Assembly: GCA_030744625.1 (NCBI GenBank)
Contig: JASLQF010000036.1
Location: 1 to 36,305 of the forward strand
Direction: 5' to 3'
DNA from: Rhodospirillales bacterium
GTDB lineage: Bacteria; Pseudomonadota; Alphaproteobacteria; Rhodospirillales; JASLQF01
DNA length: 36,305 nucleotides
The position numbers and the translations under genes are program-made. The stretch's first letter is position 1; each line of letters starts with the position of its first letter. Shown piece by piece: positions 16,849 to 25,567 of the stretch. The notes under the pieces are model-generated. The model worked only from the letters and a program-made list of their open reading frames with translations. It was not told the DNA's origin and ran no database searches.

Positions 16849-18165
16849 ATGGAGTGGTGGGCCTACATGGCCTTTTTCTTCGGCGGTCTCGGCGTTCTGT
16901 TGCTGATGGGACTGCCCGTCGCCTTCGCCTTCACCCTGATCAACATCATCGGGGTCTATTCATTCTGGGGCGGCGATATCGGCCTCAGCCAGCTAATTCT
17001 CAGCATCGACAGTTCCATCTCCACCTTCGTCCTGGTGCCGGTACCCATGTTCATCCTCATGGGAACGGTGATGTTCCATTCCGGCGTCGCCTACAAGATG
17101 ATCGACGTGTTGGACGAATGGATGGGGCGCATCGCCGGCCGGCTGTCCCTGCTCGCCGTCGGTGCCGGGGCCTTGCTCGCCACGCTCACCGGCGTCGCCA
17201 TGGGCAGCGTCGCCATGCTGGGCTCCACCCTGGCGCCCGAGATGGAGAAGCGCGGCTACGCGAAATCCATGACCTTGGGGCCGATTCTGGCCAGCGGCAG
17301 CCTCGCCATCATGATTCCGCCCAGCGCCTTGGGCGTCATCCTTGCCAGTCTCGGCAAGATATCGGTCGGCAAGCTGCTCATCGGCATCATCCTTCCGGGG
17401 TTTCTGCTGGCCGCGGTCTACGCCGCCTACATCGTCATCAGATGCACCCTACAGCCGTCGATCGCGCCGCCCTACGACGTACCGCCCACCCCGATAGGAC
17501 GCCGCATCCTGGACACCTTTCGCTACGTGGTGCCGCTGTTGTCGGTGATCGTCGTCGTCATCGGCACCATATTCATGGGCGTCGCCACCCCGACCGAGGC
17601 GGCGGCCGTCGGCACCCTGCTGTGCTTTATTCTGGCCAAGGCCTACGGCAAGCTGTCCTGGAAGGTGACCAAGCGGGCGGTGGGAGCCGCCGCCTCGATC
17701 ACGGTGATGGTGTTGATCATCCTCACCGGCTCGGCGGCGTTCAGCCAGGTTCTCGCCTTCATCGGGGTCACCTCGGCCATTACCAACCTCGTCATCGACA
17801 TGGATGTGCATCCCATCTGGATTCTCATCCTCATGCAGGTGGTCCTGATCTTCCTGGGCATGTTCCTGGAGCAGACGTCGATTGTCCTGGTCACCCTTCC
17901 CGTGTTCATGCCCATCGTCATCGCCATGGGATGGGACCCGGTGTGGTTCGGCGCCATCATGCTCCTGAATTTGGAGCTGGCGACCCTGTCGCCGCCCTTC
18001 GGACTGGCGCTGTTCGTCATGAAAGGCATCGCCACGCCGGACACGACCATGGGCGATATCTACCGCGCCGCGCTGCCTTTCGTCGGGCTAAACCTCCTGG
18101 TCATGGGCATCATGATCGCCTTTCCCGACGTGGTGCTGTGGCTGCCGAGCCTGATGGTGCGCTAG
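16849..18165 (+). CDS. dctM: TRAP transporter large permease (DctM family)
   Basis: The large membrane subunit forming the sodium-coupled translocation path. It is about 438 residues with a dozen or so hydrophobic segments. PVAFAFTLINIIG and VLVPVPMFILMGTVMFHSG near the N-terminus are typical. ATPTEAAAVGTLL and LNLELATLSPPFGLALFVMKGIA are conserved DctM motifs. The ATG at 16849 is preferred over a GTG at 16843, because the GAGGTAGG ribosome-binding stretch is then correctly spaced. It ends 12 bases before the convergent Bax-like gene. Confidence 0.93.
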   Translation: MEWWAYMAFFFGGLGVLLLMGLPVAFAFTLINIIGVYSFWGGDIGLSQLILSIDSSISTFVLVPVPMFILMGTVMFHSGVAYKMIDVLDEWMGRIAGRLSLLAVGAGALLATLTGVAMGSVAMLGSTLAPEMEKRGYAKSMTLGPILASGSLAIMIPPSALGVILASLGKISVGKLLIGIILPGFLLAAVYAAYIVIRCTLQPSIAPPYDVPPTPIGRRILDTFRYVVPLLSVIVVVIGTIFMGVATPTEAAAVGTLLCFILAKAYGKLSWKVTKRAVGAAASITVMVLIILTGSAAFSQVLAFIGVTSAITNLVIDMDVHPIWILILMQVVLIFLGMFLEQTSIVLVTLPVFMPIVIAMGWDPVWFGAIMLLNLELATLSPPFGLALFVMKGIATPDTTMGDIYRAALPFVGLNLLVMGIMIAFPDVVLWLPSLMVR

Positions 18166-18177
18166 GGCGCGATCCCC

Positions 18178-19140
18178 CTATCGACCGGCGGTCTCAATTC
18201 GCGCCGCTGGGCGCGTCCCAAGGCGGGCCCCATCGAGCCGGCCGAGCCCGTTTTGGCGGATGACGCGGCGCACGGTGGCAACGTAATCGGCGCCGGTCTC
18301 GGCATAGGGCCCGAGATGGGCGGCCAGGGCATGGCCGTCGAGAGCGGCGCCGTCGCCGCGTCGAGCCGCCCGCGACAGGCGGAATTTCCGATAGGCCGCG
18401 TGGGTATTGAGGTTCATGGCGTAGGCGCGCACCGAGTCCAGAAGCGTCGCGAAGGCGGCGATGCGGTGGTCTCCCGTGCCTTCCCGCCGGCCTTGCGGCA
18501 CGATCCCCTGGCCCGTCGACCACTGGCCGAACAGGGCATTTCCCTGGCGCGCGAAACGCGAGGTCCCATAGGCGCTTTCCACCGCCGCCTGGGCGAGGGC
18601 CATGGAAACCGGCAGCGCATCGACGCGCCGCGCCAATTCGGCGATCTCGGGCGGCGAGGGAAGCGCCCGGGAGCCTTCTTCCGTACGCACCTGGTAGCGC
18701 ACGGCGAGCCCGACGAGCCAGCGCCCGTCCTTTTCCCCCAGTGTAGCGCCGCGCCCCATGATCCGCCGCAGCGCCAACAGGCGGCGACGCTCTTCCCCAA
18801 TCGATTCGTCGACGGCGAGAACCAGGGGCATGACCGATCTGAAGAACAGGCTCTTCCGCCGCTCCACCTCCAGGGCGCCGCCCCAATCCTCGGGAAAAGC
18901 GGACAGGTAAACCCGGGGGACCGGGGTGTTTTCCGTGGCCGGCGCCTCCAGCGTGTAACCCAAGGAGGCGTAATAGCCGGCGAGTTCCCGGACGGTGGCG
19001 ATACGCTCCACGTCCGCTTCGCGGTCGACGCGCAGGACCAGGGCGATCACCGCGGCCGCCAGCAGCAGAACGGCGAGGGCAAGGGTGGCGGCGCGGCGCC
19101 ACGGATGCCTTTGATACTTATGGATACTTTTGGGTCCCAC
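18178..19140 (-). CDS. Bax-like glucosaminidase-domain membrane protein
   Basis: A probable peptidoglycan N-acetylglucosaminidase of about 320 residues. A single N-terminal transmembrane segment lies at about residues 17-37. The glucosaminidase domain follows, with the catalytic-region motif AQAAVESAYGTSRFARQGNALFGQW and later AYRKFR and YAETGADYV. This order matches the Bax family. Action in the periplasm on cell wall glycan is inferred. The open frame starts with a GTG at 19140 without a good ribosome-binding site, so the start is uncertain. It is convergent with dctM and divergent from the large cNMP-domain gene. Confidence 0.82.
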   Translation of the reverse strand: MGPKSIHKYQRHPWRRAATLALAVLLLAAAVIALVLRVDREADVERIATVRELAGYYASLGYTLEAPATENTPVPRVYLSAFPEDWGGALEVERRKSLFFRSVMPLVLAVDESIGEERRRLLALRRIMGRGATLGEKDGRWLVGLAVRYQVRTEEGSRALPSPPEIAELARRVDALPVSMALAQAAVESAYGTSRFARQGNALFGQWSTGQGIVPQGRREGTGDHRIAAFATLLDSVRAYAMNLNTHAAYRKFRLSRAARRGDGAALDGHALAAHLGPYAETGADYVATVRRVIRQNGLGRLDGARLGTRPAARIETAGR

Positions 19141-19233
19141 GATTTTTTAGCCTTCGACACGGCTGGCGCGTACTATATGTGAAAAGAGAACAAAGTCGCT
19201 CCCCGGCGCCGAGGGTAGCGGCCCGTTTGCAGG

Positions 19234-21195
19234 ATGAAGCACGTGACGGACAGCGCACAAACAATTTTCGAAGTTCATGTGAGCGTCGGCGACGACTGGT
19301 CGGTGTATTCGGCCGCCCACAACGAGGAGCGGGCCGTCCAGATCGCCATTTCGCTGTTGGCCATGAAGCAGTTCGACGCCGTCAAGGTGACCTTGGAGGA
19401 TGATCGGGGCCGCGAGAAGGTCGTCTACAAGAAAGAGGGAGGGGGCGGAACGGGTAAGTTCGTCACCATCTCGCCGGTGGACGAAGCGCCGCTGTGCCGG
19501 AGCCTGGAGGACTACTACCGGTTCGAGTCGCGCCGCACCGTCGGCCGCGTGCTCAGGCGCTACCTGGACCAGACCGGCATCACGGCGCTCGAGCTTATGC
19601 ACAACTCCGGCCACATGAAATGGTTCTGCCGCAACGAGAGGCTTTACGTCCAGTCCGTTCAAAATGTCGCCACAGTTCAATCCAAGGCCAACCACCTCAA
19701 TCAGACCAAGCGCATGAACGAGGTTTACGCGGCGGTCGACGAGGTCACCGAACGCGCCATGGACGCGGAAAACGCCCTGGAATATTACCTGATGCTGAAA
19801 GAGAAGGGCATTCAGGCGATGGTCGACGCGGTAGCCGAGAACGTCGACGAGAAGGACCGTGACTTCATGATCCGCGCCGCCCTCGCCCCCCACATCGGTG
19901 ACGCCAAGGGCTGGGACCGCAAATTCGAGCTCACGATCATACAGGCGGAAACCCACCCCGGTGTGGAGGCCATGGCCTACGTGGATGAGGTGATGGCCGA
20001 GATATTCGACGGCGCCGATGCGGTAAAGGAGTTGCTCGGCTATCAGCGAACCCTCGGCGAGGCCATGCAAACCCTGATTTCCGTCGGCTCCGGGCGCTAC
20101 GAGCCGCAAAAGCGGGCCGGACGTTTCCTGGACCGATTGAACAAAATCATGCCGCGCCATGATATGACGGCGACCAGAGGCGTGATGCTGGAACGGGTGC
20201 AGCGCGAGATCGGAGGCGTCAAGCCCCTCAGCAAGGAAGGCGAACTCAGCGAGGAGGATGCCTTTTCCGTTCTGATCCACACTTTGATCGAGCACAAGGC
20301 CATCGCCGACGGCGGCGGCATCAGCGAGGCCGCCACCCTACGCGCCAAGATGGTTTATTCCGACGACGGTCTCAATGAAAGCTCGGAGATCGCCATCGAA
20401 AGCATGCTGCAGATGCTTCCCAGCAAGGCGATCAAGGTGCAATATCTTCTCGATCTGGTGGGCTCCGATTTTGGACAAAAAAACCAACACCACATCATCT
20501 CGCAACTGGCACGGATCGTACGCAGCTTGCGCTCGGTGTCCGCCCTCGTCGAAACTGGCGCCGGGCGGGAAGAGGTCCTCGAGGCGGCGGCGCGCATCCG
20601 CGACCGCCTCCTGTCGACCAAGCTCCCGGATCACTGGCGTCTCAGGTTCGCGAGAAAGATCTATAACCTCCTTATCGACTACAACAAGGATGCCGCCGCC
20701 GAGCGCAAGGCGGCAAGCGAGAAGGAGATGGCGGCCACCGCCAGCGGGACCGGTAAAAAGTCGGACGTGGACCATTGGGGCGACCGCGGCGCCAAGAAAA
20801 AGGACGTCACAGTGAAGCGCGACAGGGTCACGCCGAAAAAGCGCCTGAAAACCAAATCCTTTGCCGCCGGCGAGTTCATCTTCCGGGAGGGAGACCCCGG
20901 CGATGAGGCCTACCTGATCAAATCCGGTCTCGTTGCGATCTCCCGCCTGGCGGGCGACAAGGACGTGGCCGTCGCCGAGGCCGGCCCCGGCAGCATCATC
21001 GGAGAGATGGCGCTCATAGATTCCCTGCCGCGCATGGCGACGGCATGCGCCAAAAAGAAAACCCTATTGACCGTGATCCCGATGGAGTCGCTGACGGACA
21101 GGTTGAACCGGCTTGAGAAATTCGACCCGGTCCTGCGCCGTATGATGGATATGTTCGTCCAACGCATGCGGGACCACCCCATCATCGAACAGTAG
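19234..21195 (+). CDS. Large conserved protein with C-terminal cyclic-nucleotide-binding domain
   Basis: A 653-residue cytoplasmic protein without signal peptide or membrane helix. Residues about 1-80 form a small alpha/beta region (FEVHVSVGDDWSVYSAA). About 90-500 is mostly helical and not recognised. A Lys-rich, low-complexity linker spans about 500-540. Residues about 541-640 are a Crp/PKA-type cNMP-binding domain. AAGEFIFREGDPGDEAYLIKSG begins it. The phosphate-binding cassette GEMALIDSLPRMATA keeps the key Glu (about 591) and Arg (about 600), so it should bind a cyclic nucleotide. There is no HTH, kinase or cyclase domain, so the output is unknown. It is divergent from the glucosaminidase gene and followed by hsp20. 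Confidence 0.85.
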   Translation: MKHVTDSAQTIFEVHVSVGDDWSVYSAAHNEERAVQIAISLLAMKQFDAVKVTLEDDRGREKVVYKKEGGGGTGKFVTISPVDEAPLCRSLEDYYRFESRRTVGRVLRRYLDQTGITALELMHNSGHMKWFCRNERLYVQSVQNVATVQSKANHLNQTKRMNEVYAAVDEVTERAMDAENALEYYLMLKEKGIQAMVDAVAENVDEKDRDFMIRAALAPHIGDAKGWDRKFELTIIQAETHPGVEAMAYVDEVMAEIFDGADAVKELLGYQRTLGEAMQTLISVGSGRYEPQKRAGRFLDRLNKIMPRHDMTATRGVMLERVQREIGGVKPLSKEGELSEEDAFSVLIHTLIEHKAIADGGGISEAATLRAKMVYSDDGLNESSEIAIESMLQMLPSKAIKVQYLLDLVGSDFGQKNQHHIISQLARIVRSLRSVSALVETGAGREEVLEAAARIRDRLLSTKLPDHWRLRFARKIYNLLIDYNKDAAAERKAASEKEMAATASGTGKKSDVDHWGDRGAKKKDVTVKRDRVTPKKRLKTKSFAAGEFIFREGDPGDEAYLIKSGLVAISRLAGDKDVAVAEAGPGSIIGEMALIDSLPRMATACAKKKTLLTVIPMESLTDRLNRLEKFDPVLRRMMDMFVQRMRDHPIIEQ

Positions 21196-21233
21196 GCGCA
21201 CGCCACGGGTCGCTCCCCTCCGGCACGCTTCTA

Positions 21234-21262
21234 TTGACACCATGCCGCCACTCTCCAAAATA
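21234..21262 (+). promoter_or_regulatory. Candidate promoter for hsp20
   Basis: TTGACA (21234-21239) is separated by exactly 17 bases from AAAATA (21257-21262), giving a plausible sigma-70-type promoter about 95 bases upstream of the hsp20 ATG. No sigma-32 consensus or ROSE-type thermometer was recognised by eye in the leader. Confidence 0.4.
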
Positions 21263-21358
21263 GGCGGCGCGCCGGCGGTGCGTCGTACGTCCGCCGGCCG
21301 GGTGCCTTGAAGAGGACCCGCCGCCACGTGCTCGCTCGCCCGCAGAGGAGGACGCCCC

Positions 21359-21832
21359 ATGGCACGGATATCCGGATTTAACAGCCCCCTGTTGCTCGGC
21401 TTCGACCATTTGGAACGGTTGCTCGACCGCGCCTCCAAGGCCTCCGCCGAGGGTTATCCCCCTTACAACATTGAACAGGTCGGGGAAAACGCGCTCTGTA
21501 TCACGCTTGCCGTAGCCGGCTTCACCATGGAGGATTTGAGCGTCTCGGTCGAGGACAACCAGCTCGTCATCCGCGGGCGCGGCGGCGAGGACGACGCGGG
21601 GAAGGTATACCTGCACCGGGGAATCGCCACCCGCCAATTCCAGCGCAGCTTCGTTTTGGCGGAGGGGATCGAGGTCACCGGCGCCAACCTCGATAATGGG
21701 CTCTTGCACGTCGAGCTTGAGCGTATGGTCCCCGAACCAGAGGTGCGCACCATCGAAATCGAAAACCGCGGCGCTCGCGGCAAGGGTAGCGCCAAACGGT
21801 CGGGGACCATCGACGTCGAATCGGGCGTTTAA
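21359..21832 (+). CDS. Small heat-shock protein, Hsp20/alpha-crystallin family
   Basis: An ATP-independent holdase, 157 residues, of the IbpA type. N-terminal PLLLGFDHLERLLDRA and YPPYNIEQVGENALCITLAVAGF match bacterial Hsp20. The alpha-crystallin domain spans about residues 35-130 and ends near LDNGLLHVELER. The C-terminal anchoring motif is not a clean I-x-I; RTIEIEN is the nearest. GAGGAGGAC is well placed upstream of ATG 21359. It stands alone between the cNMP gene and the convergent ptsN. Confidence 0.93.
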   Translation: MARISGFNSPLLLGFDHLERLLDRASKASAEGYPPYNIEQVGENALCITLAVAGFTMEDLSVSVEDNQLVIRGRGGEDDAGKVYLHRGIATRQFQRSFVLAEGIEVTGANLDNGLLHVELERMVPEPEVRTIEIENRGARGKGSAKRSGTIDVESGV

Positions 21833-21871
21833 GAGGGCGATTCACGTGCTTCGGGGCTTGTTCACGTCTTA

Positions 21872-21901
21872 GATCATTTCGATCCAGGACGATAAGACCC
21901 T
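21872..21901 (-). repeat. Copy B of a 30-bp repeat, 3' of ptsN
   Basis: This block matches 7383-7412 at 28 of 30 positions. It starts 7-8 bases past the ptsN stop codon, the same side and orientation relative to its gene as copy A is to ihfB. Shared core on the gene strand: AGGGTCTTATCGTC. It may be a dispersed repeat or a shared 3' processing or termination signal. Confidence 0.65.
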
Positions 21902-21908
21902 CCCCGGC

Positions 21909-22373
21909 TCAAGCGGCGCGAGAGGAGGCGGAATTGGCGAGGAGCGCGTACAGGGCCTCGGCGTTATCCGTCTCTCGGAGCTTTTCGCAGAAGGCCTTGT
22001 CGCGAAGCATCCGCGACACCCCTGCCAGCGCCTTGAGGTGATCGGCCCCCGCCGATTCCGGGGCCAGCAGCAGAAAGATCAAATCGACCGGCTGCTCGTC
22101 GATGGCATCGAAATCGATGGCGCGCTCCAGACGCGCGAAGACGCCGTGGAGGCAGTCGAGGTCGGCCAGCTTTCCGTGGGGAATGGCGATGCCGACGCCG
22201 ACGCCGGTGGTGCCCAGCCGCTCGCGCTCCAAAAGCACGTCGAAGATCAGGCGTTCGTCGAGGCCGGCCACCACGGCGGCACGTTTCGCCAAGTCCTGCA
22301 AAGCCTGTTTCTTGCTGGTGGCGCGCAGGTTTGAGACGACGCCCTCCGGCTTGAGGAGCTCGGATATCTCCAT
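21909..22373 (-). CDS. ptsN: PTS IIA-like nitrogen-regulatory protein
   Basis: EIIA-Ntr is the final phosphoacceptor of the nitrogen PTS and regulates potassium, nitrogen and stress responses by protein contacts. It has about 154 residues. The phosphorylated histidine is His66 in GIAIPHGKL. ERERLGTTGVG precedes it and DLIFLLLAPE follows, both characteristic. ATG at 22373 fits family N-termini (MEISELL) and follows AAAGGTGG. The frame could start at a GTG 48 bases upstream, but that would run into hpf. The rpoN-hpf-ptsN order is conserved; rapZ and hprK are not in the window. Confidence 0.95.
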   Translation of the reverse strand: MEISELLKPEGVVSNLRATSKKQALQDLAKRAAVVAGLDERLIFDVLLERERLGTTGVGVGIAIPHGKLADLDCLHGVFARLERAIDFDAIDEQPVDLIFLLLAPESAGADHLKALAGVSRMLRDKAFCEKLRETDNAEALYALLANSASSRAA

Positions 22374-22381
22374 GGCCACCT

Positions 22382-22963
22382 TTATCCCTTCACTTTGTCG
22401 CTGCCGCTCGGGTCGATCCACCCGATGTTCCCATCGGGCCGCCGATAGACCACGTTGAAGACGCCGCCGGCCCGGTTGCGGAACATCACCACAGGCAGAT
22501 CGCCGAGATCCATTCGCATGACCGCCTCGCCCACGCTGAGGGTGGGGATATCGGTCGGCATTTCCGCGATGATGGGGGGCTGCGTTGCCTCCTTGAGCTC
22601 CTCGTCCTCGCTCTCGGCGGCGATGATGTATTGCTGGGCTGGCAGGGCATCGTCGTGGCGTCGGCCCTTGTGGTGATCCCGGATGCGCCGCTTGTAGCGG
22701 CGCAGCTGCTTGGCGATGCGCTCCAGTGCGCCGTCGAAGGCGGCGTAGGGGTCGGCGGCCGTGGCGCCGCCCTGCACCAGCAGGCCGCGCCCTGGATGCG
22801 CCGAGATGTCGGCGCGGAACCCGTCGGGTTCGCGCGAAATGGTCACGCTGGCATCCACCGCCCTGATGAAATACTTGGTGACGGTGGCGTCCAGATTGGA
22901 TTCGACGTGGCCGCGCAAGGCTTCCCCGACATCCAAATGCTTACCTGTAACGAGGATTTCCAT
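22382..22963 (-). CDS. hpf: Ribosome hibernation promoting factor, long form
   Basis: This protein dimerises 70S ribosomes into inactive 100S particles. At 193 residues it is the long form. The N-terminal domain (MEILVTGKHLDVGEALRGHV) gives the double-stranded RNA-binding fold. A variable linker follows (about residues 100-130). The C-terminal dimerisation domain contains SVGEAVMRMDLGDLPVVMFRN and GNIGWIDP. It ends 8 bases before ptsN starts and lies 175 bases downstream of rpoN. Confidence 0.95.
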   Translation of the reverse strand: MEILVTGKHLDVGEALRGHVESNLDATVTKYFIRAVDASVTISREPDGFRADISAHPGRGLLVQGGATAADPYAAFDGALERIAKQLRRYKRRIRDHHKGRRHDDALPAQQYIIAAESEDEELKEATQPPIIAEMPTDIPTLSVGEAVMRMDLGDLPVVMFRNRAGGVFNVVYRRPDGNIGWIDPSGSDKVKG

Positions 22964-23138
22964 GAGTAGCCGTAAGGGGCCTCACGACAGTCCGAATTGG
23001 CGTGGTATGGGCCGATTGGCCAGCGGTAGTGAGGCCGGGAACAAGACCCGGCTTCCGCGTTGATCGTCCGCGAAGGCGGGGAAGGTAGTGGCGCCTCACG
23101 GTAGAGTCAATAGTCCGAAGGACTCGTTTTCCCCTGCC

Positions 23139-24701
23139 TCAATCCCGGCGCGCCGGGGCCAGCGATTGCCCGGCCTTGTCGCGGCGGCGCTGTACGGAAG
23201 AAGGGATTCCCAAGGCTTCCCGGTACTTGGCCACGGTACGCCGCGCGATGTCGATGCTCTCCGCTTTCAGGGTCTCGACAATCCTGTCGTCGGAGAGGAT
23301 ATCGTCCGCCGCTTCGCCGTTGATGAGCGACTTGATTCTCTGGCGAACCGATTCCGCGGAGTGGGGCGCGCCGCCCGAAGAGCTGCCGATCGCCGGGGTG
23401 AAAAAGTACTTGAGTTCGTAAATGCCCCGGGGGGTCACCATGAACTTGTTGGAGGTCACCCGGCTGACGGTGCTTTCGTGCATTTCGATGGCCTCGGAAA
23501 TATCACGCAACACCAATGGTTTCAGGTGCTGCACTCCCTTGGCGAAAAATTCCTCCTGTTGGCGGACGATCTCGGTCGCCACCTTGAGGATGGTCGTGGC
23601 CCGCTGGTGCAGCGACTTGACCAACCAGTTGGCCGACTGGAATTGCTCGGAAATGTACTGCTTGTCGGCCTTGGTTCGCGCGGCGCGGCTGATTTGCGCG
23701 TAATAGAGGTTGTTGACCAGCACTTTGGGCAAGGTGTCGTTGTTGAGTTCGACAATCCAACTGCTTCCCGGGCGTGGCCTTATGAAAATGTCGGGGGTGA
23801 TCGGCTGGGCGACGGCATGGTCGAAGGCAAGCCCCGGCTTGGGGTTGAGGGCGCGGATTTCGGCCACCATGTCGGCCACGTCCTCGGCGTCGACGCCGCA
23901 CAACTCGGTGAGGCCCTTCATATCGCGCTTGGCCAACAGGTCGAGATTGTCGAGCAAGGCGTTCATGGCCGGATCCAGGCGGTCGCGGTCGCCGAGCTGG
24001 AGCTTCAGGCATTCGGCGAGGTCGCGGGCGAAGATGCCGGGAGGGTCGAGTTGCTGGAGCTTGGCCAGCGTCGCCTCGACGCGCTCGAGCGCACAGTTCA
24101 ACAGCTCGGCCACCGGCATGAGGTCGTCGCCGAGATACCCCGCCTCGTCCACCATGTCGATAAGATGAAGGCCGATCATCCGGTCGATGGGGTCGACGAA
24201 ATCGACGTTCAACTGGGCGAGGAGGTGTTCGCGCAGGGTTTCGTGTTTCGAAAGTGTCTGTTCCAGGTTGGAATCGTGGTCTTGAAAATCGCCGGCGCCC
24301 CCCGAACCGGAATTGGCCAGTGTGGCCCCGGCGGGTCCCACGGTGTCCGCGGCGGCCGGCGAATCGTCGCTCCACTCGTCTTCGTAATCCAAATCGCGCG
24401 CCGCGTGGTCGGCCTCCGACAGGCCACCGGCCTCGGTGTGATCGAATTTTTCCAGAAGGTCGTCCTCGGGTCCGTCGCCGTCTTCGGCGAGGCCTTCGGC
24501 GGACCCGTCCAAGGCGCCATTATCGGGACCGTCGGGCGCCTCCTCGTCACGCTCGAGGAGAGGGTTCTCCTCGAGTTCCCGCTCCACGTAGTCTTTCAGG
24601 TCCAGGTTCGATAATTGCAGCAGTTTTATGGCCTGCTGCAGTTGCGGCGTCATGACGAGCGCCTGACCTTGGCGCATCTCGAGGCGAGGGGTTATCGCCA
24701 T
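23139..24701 (-). CDS. rpoN: RNA polymerase sigma-54 factor
   Basis: Sigma-54 directs RNA polymerase to -24/-12 promoters and needs AAA+ enhancer-binding activators. It has 520 residues. Region I at the N-terminus is Gln/Leu-rich (QALVMTPQLQQAIKLLQLSN). An acidic region II spans about residues 48-115. The core-binding domain contains LNVDFVDP. The HTH lies around MHESTVSRVTSNKFM. The RpoN box ARRTVAKYRE is intact near residue 500. Its start is 12 bases after the lptB stop, placing it in the lpt operon. Confidence 0.97.
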   Translation of the reverse strand: MAITPRLEMRQGQALVMTPQLQQAIKLLQLSNLDLKDYVERELEENPLLERDEEAPDGPDNGALDGSAEGLAEDGDGPEDDLLEKFDHTEAGGLSEADHAARDLDYEDEWSDDSPAAADTVGPAGATLANSGSGGAGDFQDHDSNLEQTLSKHETLREHLLAQLNVDFVDPIDRMIGLHLIDMVDEAGYLGDDLMPVAELLNCALERVEATLAKLQQLDPPGIFARDLAECLKLQLGDRDRLDPAMNALLDNLDLLAKRDMKGLTELCGVDAEDVADMVAEIRALNPKPGLAFDHAVAQPITPDIFIRPRPGSSWIVELNNDTLPKVLVNNLYYAQISRAARTKADKQYISEQFQSANWLVKSLHQRATTILKVATEIVRQQEEFFAKGVQHLKPLVLRDISEAIEMHESTVSRVTSNKFMVTPRGIYELKYFFTPAIGSSSGGAPHSAESVRQRIKSLINGEAADDILSDDRIVETLKAESIDIARRTVAKYREALGIPSSVQRRRDKAGQSLAPARRD

Positions 24702-24713
24702 GGCGGACCGCGT

Positions 24714-25517
24714 CTAAAGCCTAAACCGATCACCGAGGTAAACGCGCCGTACATCCTCGTTGCCCACAATGTCCGACGGAGTCCCCTCCATCAGCACCAT
24801 GCCATCATGGATAATATAGGCACGATCGATGATATCGAGCGTCTCTCTCACATTGTGATCGGTGATCAGGACCCCGATGCCGCAGCTTTTCAAGTAAACC
24901 ACCAGCTCGCGAATATCGCCGACGGCGATGGGATCGATGCCGGCGAAGGGCTCGTCGAGCAGGATAAAGTGGGGGCTGGTGGCCAGGGCCCGGGCGATTT
25001 CAACGCGCCGCCGTTCGCCGCCCGACAGCGCCAGGGCCGGGGTGTGACGCAGGTGGGTGATGGAAAACTCGGCGAGAAGCGCGTCCAGCATCGTCTGGCG
25101 GCGGCGGCGCGACTTTTCCACCGCCTCCAGAACGGCGCGGATGTTCTGTTCCACCGACAGGCCGCGGAATATGGATGCCTCTTGCGGGAGATACCCGATA
25201 CCCATGCGAGCACGCCGATACATGGGTAGATCCGTAATATCCTGGCCGTCCAGGACGACGGTACCGTTGTCCGGCGGGATCAACCCGGTGATCATATAGA
25301 AGCAAGTCGTCTTGCCGGCGCCGTTGGGGCCGAGCAGCCCCACCACCTCTCCGCGCCCGATGGAAAGCGAGACGCCGCGCACCACGAGCCGCTTTTTGAA
25401 ACCCTTTCCAAGGTCTCTGGCTTCCAGCCTGCCGGCGCTGGCGACCAGGCGCGGACCCCTGTCCTTGCCGTCGGCATCGGGCAGGCTATTCGGGGGAAGT
25501 TGAGGTTTTTGTGTCAT
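24714..25517 (-). CDS. lptB: LPS export ABC transporter ATP-binding protein
   Basis: LptB powers extraction of LPS from the inner membrane by LptFG. It has 267 residues. Walker A GPNGAGKT is at about residues 63-70. The signature [15 protein letters not shown], Walker [13 protein letters not shown] and the switch [10 protein letters not shown] are all intact. An N-terminal extension of about 28 residues is longer than in E. coli LptB. lptF and lptG are not in the window, as is usual. It lies 50 bases downstream of lptA. Confidence 0.96.
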   Translation of the reverse strand: MTQKPQLPPNSLPDADGKDRGPRLVASAGRLEARDLGKGFKKRLVVRGVSLSIGRGEVVGLLGPNGAGKTTCFYMITGLIPPDNGTVVLDGQDITDLPMYRRARMGIGYLPQEASIFRGLSVEQNIRAVLEAVEKSRRRRQTMLDALLAEFSITHLRHTPALALSGGERRRVEIARALATSPHFILLDEPFAGIDPIAVGDIRELVVYLKSCGIGVLITDHNVRETLDIIDRAYIIHDGMVLMEGTPSDIVGNEDVRRVYLGDRFRL

Positions 25518-25567
25518 ATGGCTGGTCGGCGTCCCGAGTCCTCGCGGAAACCTAGACTCCCATGCAT

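Noticed and set aside
23112-23124. Small hairpin AGTCC-GAA-GGACT downstream of rpoN as a terminator
   Set aside because: The stem is only 5 bp and no T-tract follows on the rpoN strand. The distance to hpf makes read-through as likely.
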